Of a DNA stretch of 64,000 nt, positions 1-9,044 are shown one piece after another (within the stretch, counting starts at the first letter, position 1; each line of letters starts with the position of its first letter). Below the pieces are notes generated by a model. The model was not told the origin of the DNA, did no database searches, and saw nothing but the letters and a program-made list of their open reading frames with translations. The stretch spans positions 1,302,001-1,366,000 of the forward strand of contig NZ_CP109178.1 in NCBI RefSeq assembly GCF_036248255.1, written 5' to 3'. A program made the position numbers and the translations under genes. The DNA comes from Streptomyces sp. NBC_01717 (GTDB taxonomy: Bacteria; Actinomycetota; Actinomycetes; Streptomycetales; Streptomycetaceae).

Positions 1-809
1 AGCGCGATGACGGGCTCCACGATGCCGGCGGGCGCGTCGACCAGTCCGAGCGCGGCGAGCATGAAGGTCACCGAGTGCGCCAGGGTGAAACTCGTTGCCA
101 CGAGCACGATCTCGCGCAGGCGCCGTGACCCGGCGATGAGTGCCAGCAGGAACAGGATGTGGTCGATCCCGGACAGCAGATGCTCGGCGCCCAGGCGAAA
201 GAACTCCCAGAACCGTTCGTACCAGGCCTGACCGATCGAGAAGGACGGGTGACCCGCGTCGAGTGCGGCACTGCCGGAGCGGCCGTCGAGCTCGTAGGTG
301 ACGATCGTCTTGGTGCCCTTGACGTACGTCTCGCCGTCGGGGAACAGCCCGCTGCGCACCTCCAGGTCGTCGCCCCGCTCGGAACACGCCCAGTCGAGCA
401 GCAGACCGGCGTACGGCACGCCCTCCCGCCGGCCGATCGTGAAGTCGCCGACCCGTGTCGGCGTGCACGCCCTGCCGTCCGAGGTGACCGAGAAGCGCTC
501 GGTCACGTATCTGACGGCCGACTCCGCATGGGCGTTGAGCGCCTCGGACTGTTCCTTGGCGCCACCGGTTTCGAACGCGGCGTTTCCGGTCTTGAAGAGG
601 GGGTCGTCGTCCTCGTAGTCGGCGGCGGATACGATGAAGAGGTCGTACTCGAGCCCCAGTTTCGTCCGTATATGACCCTCGTTGCCCTCGGCGACGTCGA
701 CGTACGCGGTCGACGTGAACCCGTGGGCGGACGCCGGCTGTCCGGCGCTCAGGAAAGCGATCACGGCCGCGGTGATCCCGACGATGGTGCGGCGGACCCG
801 TTGTGACAT
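1..809 (-). CDS. HupE/UreJ-family membrane protein (3' end outside window)
   Basis: The gene begins at ATG 809 behind a GAAGGAG ribosome site and runs off the left edge, so 269 residues are visible. It opens with a Sec signal peptide that should be cut after the ASA at residues 26-28, leaving an N-terminal His. A soluble extracytoplasmic domain of about 170 residues follows. The motif GIDHILFLLAL near residue 211 begins the membrane part and is the hallmark of the HupE_UreJ_2 family. HupE/UreJ proteins are implicated in nickel or cobalt handling, but the substrate here is unknown. The family assignment is firm; the metal role is inference, mildly encouraged by the cobalt genes 7 kb away. Confidence 0.8.
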   Translation of the reverse strand, partial: MSQRVRRTIVGITAAVIAFLSAGQPASAHGFTSTAYVDVAEGNEGHIRTKLGLEYDLFIVSAADYEDDDPLFKTGNAAFETGGAKEQSEALNAHAESAVRYVTERFSVTSDGRACTPTRVGDFTIGRREGVPYAGLLLDWACSERGDDLEVRSGLFPDGETYVKGTKTIVTYELDGRSGSAALDAGHPSFSIGQAWYERFWEFFRLGAEHLLSGIDHILFLLALIAGSRRLREIVLVATSFTLAHSVTFMLAALGLVDAPAGIVEPVIA

Positions 810-981
810 GTTGCTCCTTCAGGTTGCCAGTGCACGGTGCGCGTCACGGGTGAACACGGCCCGGGCGGCCGGCGAACTGTGGAACAACAAACGCGATGAC
901 GACACCTGCGGAGGAAGACGGCACCAACCGGGATAGCAGGATGTAGACGCACCATCCGCCACCACTCGGAGGACGATCGCC

Positions 982-1665
982 TTGCGCTCCCTGCTTCGGG
1001 CCGCTGCCGCGCTGGCCGCGGCCGCCGCGCTGGTCACCGGATGCAGTTCCGGCGACGACTGGTCACAGCCGCACCCCGACCCCACTGCCGTGGGCACGCT
1101 CGGTCCGGGGTTCGTCGACCCCTCTTCCCCACCCATCCCGGAGGGGACCGCCACGCCGCGGCCCGGCTCCTGGACCGGGGTCCACCCACCGAAGGACTAC
1201 CGGGTGGTCCTGCTCACCTCGGGTGACGAGCGCCCGACCAAGAAGCTCGTGACGGCGGTCCAGGACTGGGCCGGGGACGAACACGTCGATCTCAGAACGA
1301 TGACCGCCGACGGTCCGTCCGACCTCGTTCCCAGCGTCACCAGGGCCCTCGAGATGGGCCCGGACCTTGTCGTCAGCGCAGGCAACGACCTCGTCGACCC
1401 CCTCGCGGTGGTCACCCCGAACCACCTGTCCCAGCAGTTCCTCGTCGTGGGCGCGGAGCTTGCCGAGCCCACCCACAACGTCACGGCGGTCGACTGGTCC
1501 GGTGCGTCGTTCCGTGGCGAAGGGCTCGGCATGTCCTCGACGTACGACCCCGGCTCGTTCTCCACCGAGCGCTGCGCTGCCGCCATCAGGGCAGGCGTCG
1601 CGTCCGTGCTCAACGACCTGACCGGGATTGTGATCTGGCTCGACGCCCCCTCTGCCCCGCGCTGA
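982..1665 (+). CDS. Secreted lipoprotein, weakly BMP-like, unknown function
   Basis: A 227-residue protein that starts at TTG 982, chosen because GGAGGA lies 8 bases upstream. Residues 1-21 form a lipoprotein signal ending in the lipobox LVTGC, so Cys21 should be lipidated and the protein tethered outside the membrane. A Pro/Gly-rich linker follows, then an alpha/beta region whose PDLVVSAGND-type segment recalls the basic membrane protein (BMP) substrate-binding fold. It is much shorter than a full BMP protein, and no transporter genes lie next to it. It diverges from the HupE gene across about 170 bases. I do not recognise a specific function. Confidence 0.7.
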   Translation: MRSLLRAAAALAAAAALVTGCSSGDDWSQPHPDPTAVGTLGPGFVDPSSPPIPEGTATPRPGSWTGVHPPKDYRVVLLTSGDERPTKKLVTAVQDWAGDEHVDLRTMTADGPSDLVPSVTRALEMGPDLVVSAGNDLVDPLAVVTPNHLSQQFLVVGAELAEPTHNVTAVDWSGASFRGEGLGMSSTYDPGSFSTERCAAAIRAGVASVLNDLTGIVIWLDAPSAPR

Positions 1666-1997
1666 GGGTCGCGGCCTGCTGCGAAACTGCCGGTCGAACC
1701 CACACCTTGGATTTGGCCGGGCGAGGTCAGCACGGGTGGGGTCAGGAGAGGGTCGCGCCGCGGTTGGAAAGCAGCGCGAGCTCACTGTGGAGGGCGAAGT
1801 GGTTAGCCCTTGGCGGGGAGGCCGGCGTGGTAGCGGCCGGGGGGGGGCGCTGCCCGGTTTCGACCCGCTCACCCGGACGTGCCGGCGACGGTCGCCGAGA
1901 CGAAGTGGCGCCCTACCGACGATCGCTCCATGGGATCGGTATCGTCCGCCCCGATGCCCCGGTCCGCGGCTCAGCGGCCGGCACGAGGAGGAGCAGC
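1666..1997. other. Intergenic leader of kup, 332 bases, no gene seen
   Basis: No frame here looks coding. The stretch contains a run of nine G at 1839-1847, which could be a slippage site. I looked for the ydaO-type c-di-AMP aptamer known upstream of some potassium transporter genes and could not find its conserved blocks. The kup promoter must lie here but I cannot place -35/-10 boxes with confidence. Confidence 0.5.
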
Positions 1998-3968
1998 ATG
2001 GCCGATCGCCGGCAGGAACCCGCGTCGGATGACGGATCCGCATCGCGGACGCTGGACACCCGTCGGGTGAGCGCGCGCGACACGGTGCGCCTGGCGGTGG
2101 TCATCGGTGCTCTCGGCGTGGTCTTCGGTGACATCGGGACCAGCCCGATCTACACCCTCCAAACGGTGTTCAACCCCGACGACCCGCACCCCGTCCCGGT
2201 CAGCACGGAGAACGTGTACGGGGTGGTGTCGCTGGTTTTCTGGTCGGTGATGATCATCGTCACGGTCACCTACGTGCTGCTCGCGATGCGCGCCGACAAC
2301 GACGGCGAGGGCGGCATCATGGCGCTCATCACCCTGCTGCGACGGTGGAGTTCGCAGCGCGGGCGTCGGGCCGCCGTCGTCCTGGCCGCGCTCGGCATCT
2401 TCGGGGCGTCGCTGTTCTTCGGTGACAGCATGATCACCCCGGCGATCTCGGTGCTGTCCGCGGTCGAAGGACTCAAGGTCGTCGAGCCGTCCCTGGAGGA
2501 CGCGGTCGTGCCCATCACCGCGGTGATCATCGTAATCCTGTTCCTGGTGCAGCGCCGGGGAACCGCGGCGGTGGGCCGGGTGTTCGGGCCGGTCATGATC
2601 GCCTGGTTCGTGGCCATCGGTGCGTGCGGCGTCGTCGGCATCGCCGACCACCCGGACATCCTCAAGGCCCTGTCACCGACGTACGCGTTGGGCTTCCTGT
2701 TCGGCCACTGGGGTACGGCCTTCTTCGCCCTGGCCGCGATCGTGCTCGCAGTCACCGGCGCCGAGGCGCTCTACGCCGACATGGGGCACTTCGGCCGACG
2801 GGCGATCACCCGAGGCTGGCTGTTCCTCGTACTGCCCGCCTGCGTCCTGAGCTACCTGGGCCAAGGCGCGCTGATCCTCGACGATCCGGACAACATCAGC
2901 AGCCCGTTCTTCCTGCTCGTGCCCGACTGGGGACGCTGGCCGATGGTCATCCTGGCGACGGCGGCGACCGTGATCGCCTCCCAGGCGGTGATCACCGGCG
3001 CGTACTCGGTCGCCTCCCAGGCGGCCCAGCTGGGCTATCTGCCGAGGCTGCGCATCGCGCACACCTCCGAATCCACCATCGGTCAGATCTACGTCCCCTG
3101 GATCAACTGGCTGCTCATGGTCTCGGTCCTCACCCTGGTCTTCGCCTTCCGCAGCTCCGCGGCGCTGGCCTACGCGTTCGGCATGGCGGTCACCGGCACC
3201 ATCACCATCACCACCCTGCTCTTCTTCTACGTCGCCCGCGCCAAGTGGGGCACGCCCCGGTGGCTGCTCGGCATCGGCGCGGGCGTGCTTCTCTTCGTGG
3301 ACCTGCTGTTCGTGGCGGCCAACCTGACCAAGCTCGTCCACGGCGCGTGGCTGCCGCTGCTGATCGGCCTCACGGCGTTCACCGTCATGACGACCTGGCA
3401 GCGGGGCCGCGAGCTGGTCACCGCGGAACGAGCTCGCGCCGAGGGGCCGTTGCCCGAGTTCGTCGACGGCCTCCGCACGGGGCAGGAGCCGACGCTCCGG
3501 GCGCCCGGCACGGCCGTCTTCCTGAACCGGGGCAAGGAGACCACGCCGCTGGCCATGCGGGCCAACGTCGAGCACAACCATGTCCGGCACGAGCAGGTCG
3601 TGATCCTCGCCCTGCAGACCGAGCCGGTGCCCCGTGTCCCGGCCGACCAGCGGGTCGTCGTGGACGACCTCGGCTACGCCGACGACGGGATCATCCACGT
3701 CACCGCCCGGTTCGGCTACATGGAAACACCGGACGTGCCCGGCCTGCTGGCCATGCTCGACCCGGCCGTAACCGAAGGGCCGTTGCAGCTCGACCAGGCG
3801 TCCTACTTCCTGTCGAAGATCGAGCTCCGGCGCGGGAAAGCCCCGACGATGGCGCCCTGGCGCAAGCGGCTGTTCATCGCCACCTCCTACATCACGGCCG
3901 ACGCCGCCGAGTACTTCAGCCTGCCCCGCGACCGCACGGTCATCATGGGCTCGCACATCGAGGTATAG
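1998..3968 (+). CDS. kup: KUP-family potassium uptake transporter
   Basis: A 656-residue integral membrane protein; KUP/HAK/KT transporters are typically about 630 residues and import K+ with protons. The diagnostic VFGDIGTSPIYTLQTVF motif occupies residues 42-58, followed by roughly twelve hydrophobic segments up to about residue 470 and a hydrophilic cytoplasmic C-terminal domain. The frame is open far upstream, but ATG 1998 has GAGGAG 6 bases before it and places the first conserved residues correctly. The gene stands alone: an unrelated lipoprotein gene lies upstream and a 540-base gap downstream. Family assignment is secure; affinity and regulation cannot be read from the sequence. Confidence 0.93.
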   Translation: MADRRQEPASDDGSASRTLDTRRVSARDTVRLAVVIGALGVVFGDIGTSPIYTLQTVFNPDDPHPVPVSTENVYGVVSLVFWSVMIIVTVTYVLLAMRADNDGEGGIMALITLLRRWSSQRGRRAAVVLAALGIFGASLFFGDSMITPAISVLSAVEGLKVVEPSLEDAVVPITAVIIVILFLVQRRGTAAVGRVFGPVMIAWFVAIGACGVVGIADHPDILKALSPTYALGFLFGHWGTAFFALAAIVLAVTGAEALYADMGHFGRRAITRGWLFLVLPACVLSYLGQGALILDDPDNISSPFFLLVPDWGRWPMVILATAATVIASQAVITGAYSVASQAAQLGYLPRLRIAHTSESTIGQIYVPWINWLLMVSVLTLVFAFRSSAALAYAFGMAVTGTITITTLLFFYVARAKWGTPRWLLGIGAGVLLFVDLLFVAANLTKLVHGAWLPLLIGLTAFTVMTTWQRGRELVTAERARAEGPLPEFVDGLRTGQEPTLRAPGTAVFLNRGKETTPLAMRANVEHNHVRHEQVVILALQTEPVPRVPADQRVVVDDLGYADDGIIHVTARFGYMETPDVPGLLAMLDPAVTEGPLQLDQASYFLSKIELRRGKAPTMAPWRKRLFIATSYITADAAEYFSLPRDRTVIMGSHIEV

Positions 3969-4510
3969 GCGCGCACCGCGGGGAGCCGGGCCCGTTCGGC
4001 CTGCGTGGGCGGTCAGTTGCAGCGGGCACAGCCAGGGCCGCGCCCGCACGCGTCGTCCGCCTCGCCATCGACCGTCGACACCGCGGCGGCCACAGGCCCG
4101 CGGCCCCCTACCCTGCCACGCGTCGCGCCCCTCCTCGACGGCGATGGCGGCGATGACGAGGGCCGGCGAGGGAACGCTGACCTCGCCGGTGCCGGTGAAT
4201 CAAGGGCACTGCCCCGCGAGAGCCTCGCCACACAATCGTTAATACTTAATATGTCCCTTTTATTGGTCAGGTTGCCCTTCAAGGGTTACATCGACACTTA
4301 ATGGGTATATCCAAGCATTGCGTGCCTACAAGGGCATTAGCCTTCCCCTCCGTTCGAGAGGAACGCGACTGCGACTGATGCCGCCTCGACGATGCCCTCC
4401 AGCAACTTTCGGAAATCAACGACCGGGGACCCGCCCCACAGGCCCACCGCATCCTTGAGCCGTTGCCTTTCCCACCCCGACCTGCCGCGACCAGAGCTTA
4501 CGGAGGCGTG
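3969..4510. other. Long intergenic stretch with an AT-rich island
   Basis: No convincing gene lies in these 542 bases. Bases 4232-4345 are strikingly AT-rich for this genome, with GTTAATACTTAATATG at 4238-4253, a small CCCTTCAAGGG hairpin and the near-palindrome TGGGTATATCCA at 4302-4313. This is probably the promoter and operator region of the downstream HAD phosphatase gene, or a scar of transferred DNA. An open frame across 4005-4301 has no ribosome site and an unlikely composition. Confidence 0.45.
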
Positions 4511-5314
4511 ATGCCAACCCGACCGATCCGCCTACTTCTTGCCGACGTCGACGGCACGTTGGTCACGAGCGACAAGCTCCTCACCGACCGCGCCATCCAG
4601 GCGGTCCACAAGCTGCACGACGCCGGCGTCCTCTTCGCGGTGACCAGCGGGAGGCCACCCCGCGGCATGTCCATGATCATCGAGCCCCTGGCGCTGACCA
4701 CTGAACTCGCCGCCTTCAACGGTGGTCTCATCGTCAACCCGGACATGACCGTTGTCGAACAGCAGGTGATTCCCACGGAGGTGGTGGCCCCGGCCGTCGC
4801 GCTGATGGAATCGTTCGGCCTCAGCGTCTGGATCTACCGGGGCGCCGACTGGTACGTCCGCGATCTCAAGGGGCCGCACGTTGATCGCGAGAGCTGGACG
4901 GTGCAGTTCTCGCCCACGCTCGTTCCCGATTTCGACGGGCTCGAGCAAGGCGCCGCCAAGGTCGTCGGGGTCAGCGATGACCACCAGGTCGTAGAGGCGG
5001 CCGCGGTCGCAACTCGCGCGCAGTTCGGCGAGCATGTCTCGGCCGCCCGCTCGCAGCCCTACTACCTCGATGTGACCCATCCGCAGGCCAACAAGGGCGG
5101 TGTCGTCAAGTACTGGTCCGCCAAGCTCCGGATTTCCCCCGAACAGATCGCCACGATCGGCGACATGCCCAACGACGTGCTGATGTTCGCCCACTCGGGA
5201 CTGTCCATCGCGATGGGAAACGCCAGCCACGAGGTCCAGCGCGCGGCGAGGCGGGTTACGACGAGCAACGAGGAGGAGGGTTTCGCGAACGCGGTCGAGC
5301 AGTTCATCCTATGA
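4511..5314 (+). CDS. Cof-type HAD superfamily phosphatase
   Basis: A 267-residue protein starting at ATG 4511, 5 bases after GGAGG. HAD motif I is present as DVDGT at residues 12-16, giving the nucleophile and acid/base aspartates, and motif IV appears as GDMPNDVLMF around residue 217. The roughly 100-residue insertion between them is the C2-type cap of the Cof/YbiV group, which dephosphorylates sugar phosphates and other small metabolites. Length and motif spacing match intact family members. The true substrate is unknown. It converges on the pirin gene, with a short terminator hairpin between. Confidence 0.88.
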   Translation: MPTRPIRLLLADVDGTLVTSDKLLTDRAIQAVHKLHDAGVLFAVTSGRPPRGMSMIIEPLALTTELAAFNGGLIVNPDMTVVEQQVIPTEVVAPAVALMESFGLSVWIYRGADWYVRDLKGPHVDRESWTVQFSPTLVPDFDGLEQGAAKVVGVSDDHQVVEAAAVATRAQFGEHVSAARSQPYYLDVTHPQANKGGVVKYWSAKLRISPEQIATIGDMPNDVLMFAHSGLSIAMGNASHEVQRAARRVTTSNEEEGFANAVEQFIL

Positions 5315-5347
5315 CCCGCGGCACCGCATGACCGCGTCTGCCGCCTC

Positions 5348-5366
5348 AGGCCCGGATCACGGGCCT
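5348..5366. terminator. Short hairpin between convergent genes
   Basis: AGGCCCG, a five-base loop, then CGGGCCT. It lies 34 bases past the HAD gene stop and between convergent genes, so it may serve both directions. The stem is only 7 bp. Confidence 0.45.
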
Positions 5367-5457
5367 TCAGCCACCAGCCCACCGCCAAGGGGTACCGCAG
5401 CCGCCGACCCCGGACGGACACCAGCTCGACCCGTCCGATGCCGGCGCCCCACACAGT

Positions 5458-6423
5458 TCAACGCACCCGGCCCCGCGGCTTCAGCGCCACAGGCGGCAGT
5501 GCGGGGGCGGCCAGCCGGTCGCCGTCGTAGCCCTTCACCTCGCCGAAGCGGGAGCTCTCCATCCAGCCCCTCCGGGCCTCCTCGATTTCCTCATGGGAAC
5601 GCCCGATGAAGTTCCACCACATGACGATCTCTTCCTCGAACGGCTCGCCACCCAGGAGCATGAGGCCGGCGTCGGAGGTGGCGCGCAGGGGGAGTTCGCT
5701 GCGGCCGCAGCCGAGGTAGAGCATCGATCCCGGCTGCAGCGGCACACCGTCGACCTCCGCCTCGCCGGACATCGACAGCACTGCGTACTCGAAGTCGGGG
5801 TCGAGCGGCAGTCGCGCCTCGGCGCCGCCCGCCAGGGCGACGTCCGCGCCGACGATCGGGGTGTAGGCCGTGCCCGGTGACGTGGCACCGTCGAGTTCGC
5901 CGAGGATCACCGTGGCGGTGAGGCCGGGGGCGGTGACGGTGGGCAGCTCGGTGTGGTGCTGAAAGTGCGGCTCGACCTGCCGGTGCGCGTCGGGCAGGGC
6001 CACCCAGAGCTGGGCGCCGTGCAGAAAACGGGCGTGTGACTTCGGGCTCTCCTCGGAGTGGCTGATCGCCCGGCCGGAGGTCATCAGCCCCAGTTCGCGC
6101 GGGCGCACCGTCTGCAGACTGCCGAGGCTGTCGCGGTGCAGCACCTCACCCTCGTGAAGCCAGCTGACCGTCTGAAGACCCATGTGGGGGTGCGGCGGGA
6201 CCTGCATCCCGGGCTCGTCGGCAATGTCGTCAGGGCCGTAATGATCCACGAAGGCCCAGGCGCCGACCATGCGCCGGCCGAGATTGGGCAGCAGCCGGCG
6301 GACCTCCGTGGACTCGCCGAGCTGGACGTGGCGCGGGGCGAGAAGTTCACGTACCGGCTCAGCGACGACGAAACCCCGCCCTCCGCAGACGGAGAGTGCG
6401 GCCTGGCGATCGAGATTGCTCAT
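5458..6423 (-). CDS. Pirin-family bicupin protein
   Basis: A 321-residue bicupin. The N-terminal cupin carries HPHMGLQTV at residues 78-86 and SHSEES at 121-126, so the pirin metal ligands (His78, His80, His122, Glu124 in this numbering) are all present; pirins usually bind Fe(II). The C-terminal cupin extends past residue 200 and ends with a WWNFIGRS block typical of the family. ATG 6423 is preferred over upstream frame-open starts because it gives the standard N-terminus. Some pirins have quercetinase activity or act as redox-sensing regulators; which applies here is unknown. Confidence 0.9.
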   Translation of the reverse strand: MSNLDRQAALSVCGGRGFVVAEPVRELLAPRHVQLGESTEVRRLLPNLGRRMVGAWAFVDHYGPDDIADEPGMQVPPHPHMGLQTVSWLHEGEVLHRDSLGSLQTVRPRELGLMTSGRAISHSEESPKSHARFLHGAQLWVALPDAHRQVEPHFQHHTELPTVTAPGLTATVILGELDGATSPGTAYTPIVGADVALAGGAEARLPLDPDFEYAVLSMSGEAEVDGVPLQPGSMLYLGCGRSELPLRATSDAGLMLLGGEPFEEEIVMWWNFIGRSHEEIEEARRGWMESSRFGEVKGYDGDRLAAPALPPVALKPRGRVR

Positions 6424-6589
6424 GGCGCTCAACCTATTCCCGTGCGGGCGCGGGCGGTCGATACCCACGCCGAGATTTTAGTGGAATGTTCAACCATTAT
6501 GCTGTGTTGTCAAGGGCGAACGAACGGCTGGGCGGATGAACGGACGCCCGACCGGCAGGATCCGGGAAGGCCGCGACCGAGGAGGACAA

Positions 6590-6955
6590 GTGAACGACAG
6601 CTACTTCGAGTTCGGTACGGCAGCCGACCGCTGGGACCGCGCCCGGATGTTCTTCGAGGCGAAGGAGTATCTCACCGCGGCCCGGATCCTGGGTGGGCTG
6701 GTCGAGGAAGCGCCGGAGCAGGTCGCCCCGCGGCTGCTGCTGGCCCGCGCCTACTACCACTCGGCCCGACTCGGCAAGGCCGAGACGGAGCTGCGGGCCG
6801 TGCTGGAGCGCGACCCTGTGGAGCACTACGCACGGCTCATGCTCGGTCGCACGTTGGAGCGGCAGGGACGGCAGGCCGAGGCGACACCGCATCTGCGCAT
6901 GGCTGCGGCGATGTCCGGGGCTTTCTGGGACGACGAGGGCGACTCGGACGTCTGA
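6590..6955 (+). CDS. Small tetratricopeptide-repeat protein
   Basis: A 121-residue protein starting at GTG 6590, just after GAGGAGG. Residues 20-95 contain about two and a half TPR-type helical hairpins, visible in the recurring A..Y..A..L and LGR.LE.QG patterns, and the tail is acidic (DDEGDSDV). TPR proteins are protein-binding scaffolds. It is divergent from the pirin gene with a 166-base gap. No partner can be named from the sequence. Confidence 0.8.
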   Translation: MNDSYFEFGTAADRWDRARMFFEAKEYLTAARILGGLVEEAPEQVAPRLLLARAYYHSARLGKAETELRAVLERDPVEHYARLMLGRTLERQGRQAEATPHLRMAAAMSGAFWDDEGDSDV

Positions 6956-7067
6956 GGCGGAGCGCCTTCGGTAGGGCTGCGGGCGTGTTCGGGGGGAGTC
7001 GGCCCTTACGCACGTCGCTACCCCCTCTTCGAGCGGCCAAAATTCCGATGCGTCGAGGCTTGCCGCC

Positions 7068-7673
7068 GTGATAGTCCGACGAGTCATGGAAGCTCTAGTG
7101 ACAACGCGGCTCGTGCTCCACCCTCTGACCCCCGCAGAGGCGGAGTACGTAGTGGAAGGCCGTCCCGGGCCGGACGCCCTCTGGGCACCTGACTATCCCA
7201 ACGACGGCGACCGGGCGGGCGCGCGGCACTTCCTGGAGCACTGCGCGGACACCGGCAATCCCGAGCCGTTCGGCGCGTACGAGATCCGCCTCCGCGAGGA
7301 CGGGCACGCCATCGGCGGAGTCGGCTTCCATGGCGTCCCGGACGACCAGGGGCAGGTCACGATCGGCTACGGCCTGATACCGGCGATGCGCGGCAAGGGG
7401 TACGCCTCCGAGGCTCTGCGCGCGCTGCTGGAGTTCGCCCGTGCCGAGGGTGTCGCGTCGGTCAAGGGCGACGCCGACCTCGACAACGCCGCGTCCCAGC
7501 ACGTCATGGCAGCGGCCGGGATGCGCTTCGTCGGGGAGGACGACCTGCTGAGGCACTACCGGATCGACTGGACGGCCGGATCGGCGGACGAACGCGGGGA
7601 CGGAGCGGCTGCGACGGACGGAGCCGCCGGGTCCGCACCTTCTCCCCAGGTCTCGGCTCGACGTCCGTCATGA
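7068..7673 (+). CDS. GNAT-family N-acetyltransferase
   Basis: A 201-residue GNAT enzyme. It begins with the TTRLVLHPLTPAEAE beta-strand common to RimJ/RimL-type members. The acetyl-CoA loop MRGKGYASEAL near residues 106-116 fits the R/Q-x-x-G-x-G/A motif, and an Asn/Ala-rich helix follows as expected. GTG 7068 is chosen because GAGG sits 9 bases upstream; ATG 7086, six codons in, is an alternative. The last 30 residues are low-complexity. The acetyl acceptor is unknown. Confidence 0.82.
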   Translation: MIVRRVMEALVTTRLVLHPLTPAEAEYVVEGRPGPDALWAPDYPNDGDRAGARHFLEHCADTGNPEPFGAYEIRLREDGHAIGGVGFHGVPDDQGQVTIGYGLIPAMRGKGYASEALRALLEFARAEGVASVKGDADLDNAASQHVMAAAGMRFVGEDDLLRHYRIDWTAGSADERGDGAAATDGAAGSAPSPQVSARRPS

Positions 7674-7704
7674 CGCCGGACACCCGGGCGGCTGGACCCC
7701 TACC

Positions 7705-7745
7705 ACGACCGAACCCGCCAGGCAGCTCCTGGCGGGTTCGGTCGT
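7705..7745. terminator. Strong bidirectional terminator hairpin
   Basis: An 18-bp perfect stem (7705-7722 with 7728-7745) and a five-base loop sit midway between the convergent GNAT and cbtA genes. The position and strength suggest it ends transcription from both sides. Confidence 0.8.
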
Positions 7746-7762
7746 AGTGGTGTTTCGGCCGG

Positions 7763-8536
7763 TCAGCCGGCAGCGGTGGCCGTGCGGGATACCGTGCCAC
7801 CCTCCGCCGGGACCGTGTCCGATCCCGGCACCAGCAGACGCTCGGTCAGATAGCCGAAGAACAGACCGAAAGTGGTCCAGAGCGTGGCCTGAACGGCGAG
7901 GGTGGCGAGGCGGAACTCCCACAGCAGGCCGGCCGGGAAGTCCTTGCCGACCTCGTTGAACGAGGGCAGGAAGACGTAGGCGAGCCCGATGACGAGGACG
8001 TAGGCGGCGGATGCGGCGATCGTCGCGTTCCAGTTGCCCAGGCGAGGAGCCAGCCGCTTGCCGAGAATGACGGCCGCGACGGCGAGCAGCACACTGAGAG
8101 CGACCATGAGGAAGAACATGGCGGTGCGTTGGCCGATCGTGTCGGGGTTGCCGACGGCCGGCGGGTTGGCCGGGTACTTGAGGAACGGCACGACATACAC
8201 GGTCAGCAGGGCGCCGAACGCGATCAGTGCGGCGGTGGCCCGGGGGCCGAACCTGCCGATGCGGCCGAGGGCGTAGCAGAAGACGAGCGCGGCGATGCCG
8301 CCGACGGCCACGCCGAAGACGAGGACACCGGTGGCGAGGCCGGCCGTGGACTGCATGGCACGGCTGACGAGTTCCTCGCCGCCACCGTGGTCGTGGCTGT
8401 GCGCCTCTTCGAGGGCGATCGCCGCGTCGACCCGCGACTCCCCGAGGAAGTAGGCGACGGCAAGTGCGAGCGCGCCCGCGACGAGGCCGGCCAGCATGCC
8501 TCGGATCAGCAGGGCTCTGACAGATATGGAGTTCAT
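7763..8536 (-). CDS. cbtA: CbtA, cobalt transporter subunit
   Basis: A 257-residue membrane protein with about six hydrophobic segments. Residues after the first transmembrane span carry the His-rich stretch EEAHSHDHGGGEE, typical of CbtA and presumably a cobalt ligand site. It lies 28 bases after cbtB on the same strand, behind a cobalamin riboswitch. CbtAB pairs are known as predicted cobalt transporters controlled by B12 riboswitches. The start ATG 8536 gives the usual MN-S-RALLIRGM N-terminus. Confidence 0.88.
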   Translation of the reverse strand: MNSISVRALLIRGMLAGLVAGALALAVAYFLGESRVDAAIALEEAHSHDHGGGEELVSRAMQSTAGLATGVLVFGVAVGGIAALVFCYALGRIGRFGPRATAALIAFGALLTVYVVPFLKYPANPPAVGNPDTIGQRTAMFFLMVALSVLLAVAAVILGKRLAPRLGNWNATIAASAAYVLVIGLAYVFLPSFNEVGKDFPAGLLWEFRLATLAVQATLWTTFGLFFGYLTERLLVPGSDTVPAEGGTVSRTATAAG

Positions 8537-8564
8537 GAGGGGTTCCCCTGGCTTGCGCGGTATG

Positions 8565-8783
8565 TCAGTGGCAGGGGAAACCGAGCAGGTGGCGACCGTC
8601 GTGGACCCACTCGTGGACACCCTCGCCGGAGATGACCGCAGTGGCGCCCTGCTCGGCGCCGACGAAGTACAGCAGGACGAGCATGAGAATGCCGAAGAAG
8701 ACCGCCCACGGGGCAATGGCCTTCAGCGAGATGGGGGTGATGGCGGGTGATGCGACGGCGGCGGGGGCAGCAGTCTGTGCCAT
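8565..8783 (-). CDS. cbtB: CbtB, small cobalt transporter subunit
   Basis: A 72-residue protein with one transmembrane helix at about residues 24-43. The C-terminus reads HEWVHDGRHLLGFPCH, the conserved His/Cys metal-binding tail of CbtB. ATG 8783 follows CCAGGAGG by 6 bases. It is the first gene after the cobalamin riboswitch and is followed by cbtA, so the pair should be shut off when adenosylcobalamin is plentiful. Confidence 0.9.
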   Translation of the reverse strand: MAQTAAPAAVASPAITPISLKAIAPWAVFFGILMLVLLYFVGAEQGATAVISGEGVHEWVHDGRHLLGFPCH

Positions 8784-8819
8784 GGCAGAACCTCCTGGGG
8801 GAACACGCGTCCCGATCGT

Positions 8820-8940
8820 GGTGCCTGAGACGACAGTGCTGGGTCTGACTTCCCGTACGGATACGGGTTCACAGTGGCGCGACCGTGCCGGATTCTCACC
8901 GGACTTCCATCACACCGTCGTCATGTTCGTCGCGACCATA
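8820..8940 (-). promoter_or_regulatory. Cobalamin (B12) riboswitch
   Basis: Read on the minus strand, the leader contains GGAAGTCCGGTGAGAATCC, then a CGGCACGGTC segment, then GCGCCACTGTGAACCC at 8865-8880, the B12 box core of cobalamin aptamers. A downstream GGAAGTCAGACCC element matches the conserved 3' part of the family. It sits 40-150 bases before cbtB, so repression of cobalt import by adenosylcobalamin is the natural reading. The ends are approximate. Confidence 0.92.
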
Positions 8941-9044
8941 CCGCCTGGGAGCACCCCGCCGCCATGGCACCATCTGCCCACCCCACAGCCCTGGATGCCA
9001 TGGTGTGCTTACTGAAGAGGCCACAGTTCAGGGAGTTGACGCGG

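Noticed and set aside
1666..1997. Possible c-di-AMP (ydaO) riboswitch before kup
   Set aside because: I could not find the conserved ydaO blocks. A covariance scan could overturn this.
4005..4301. Small open frame in the kup/HAD gap
   Set aside because: There is no ribosome site, the composition is Arg/Pro/Ala-rich, and the end runs into the AT-rich island.
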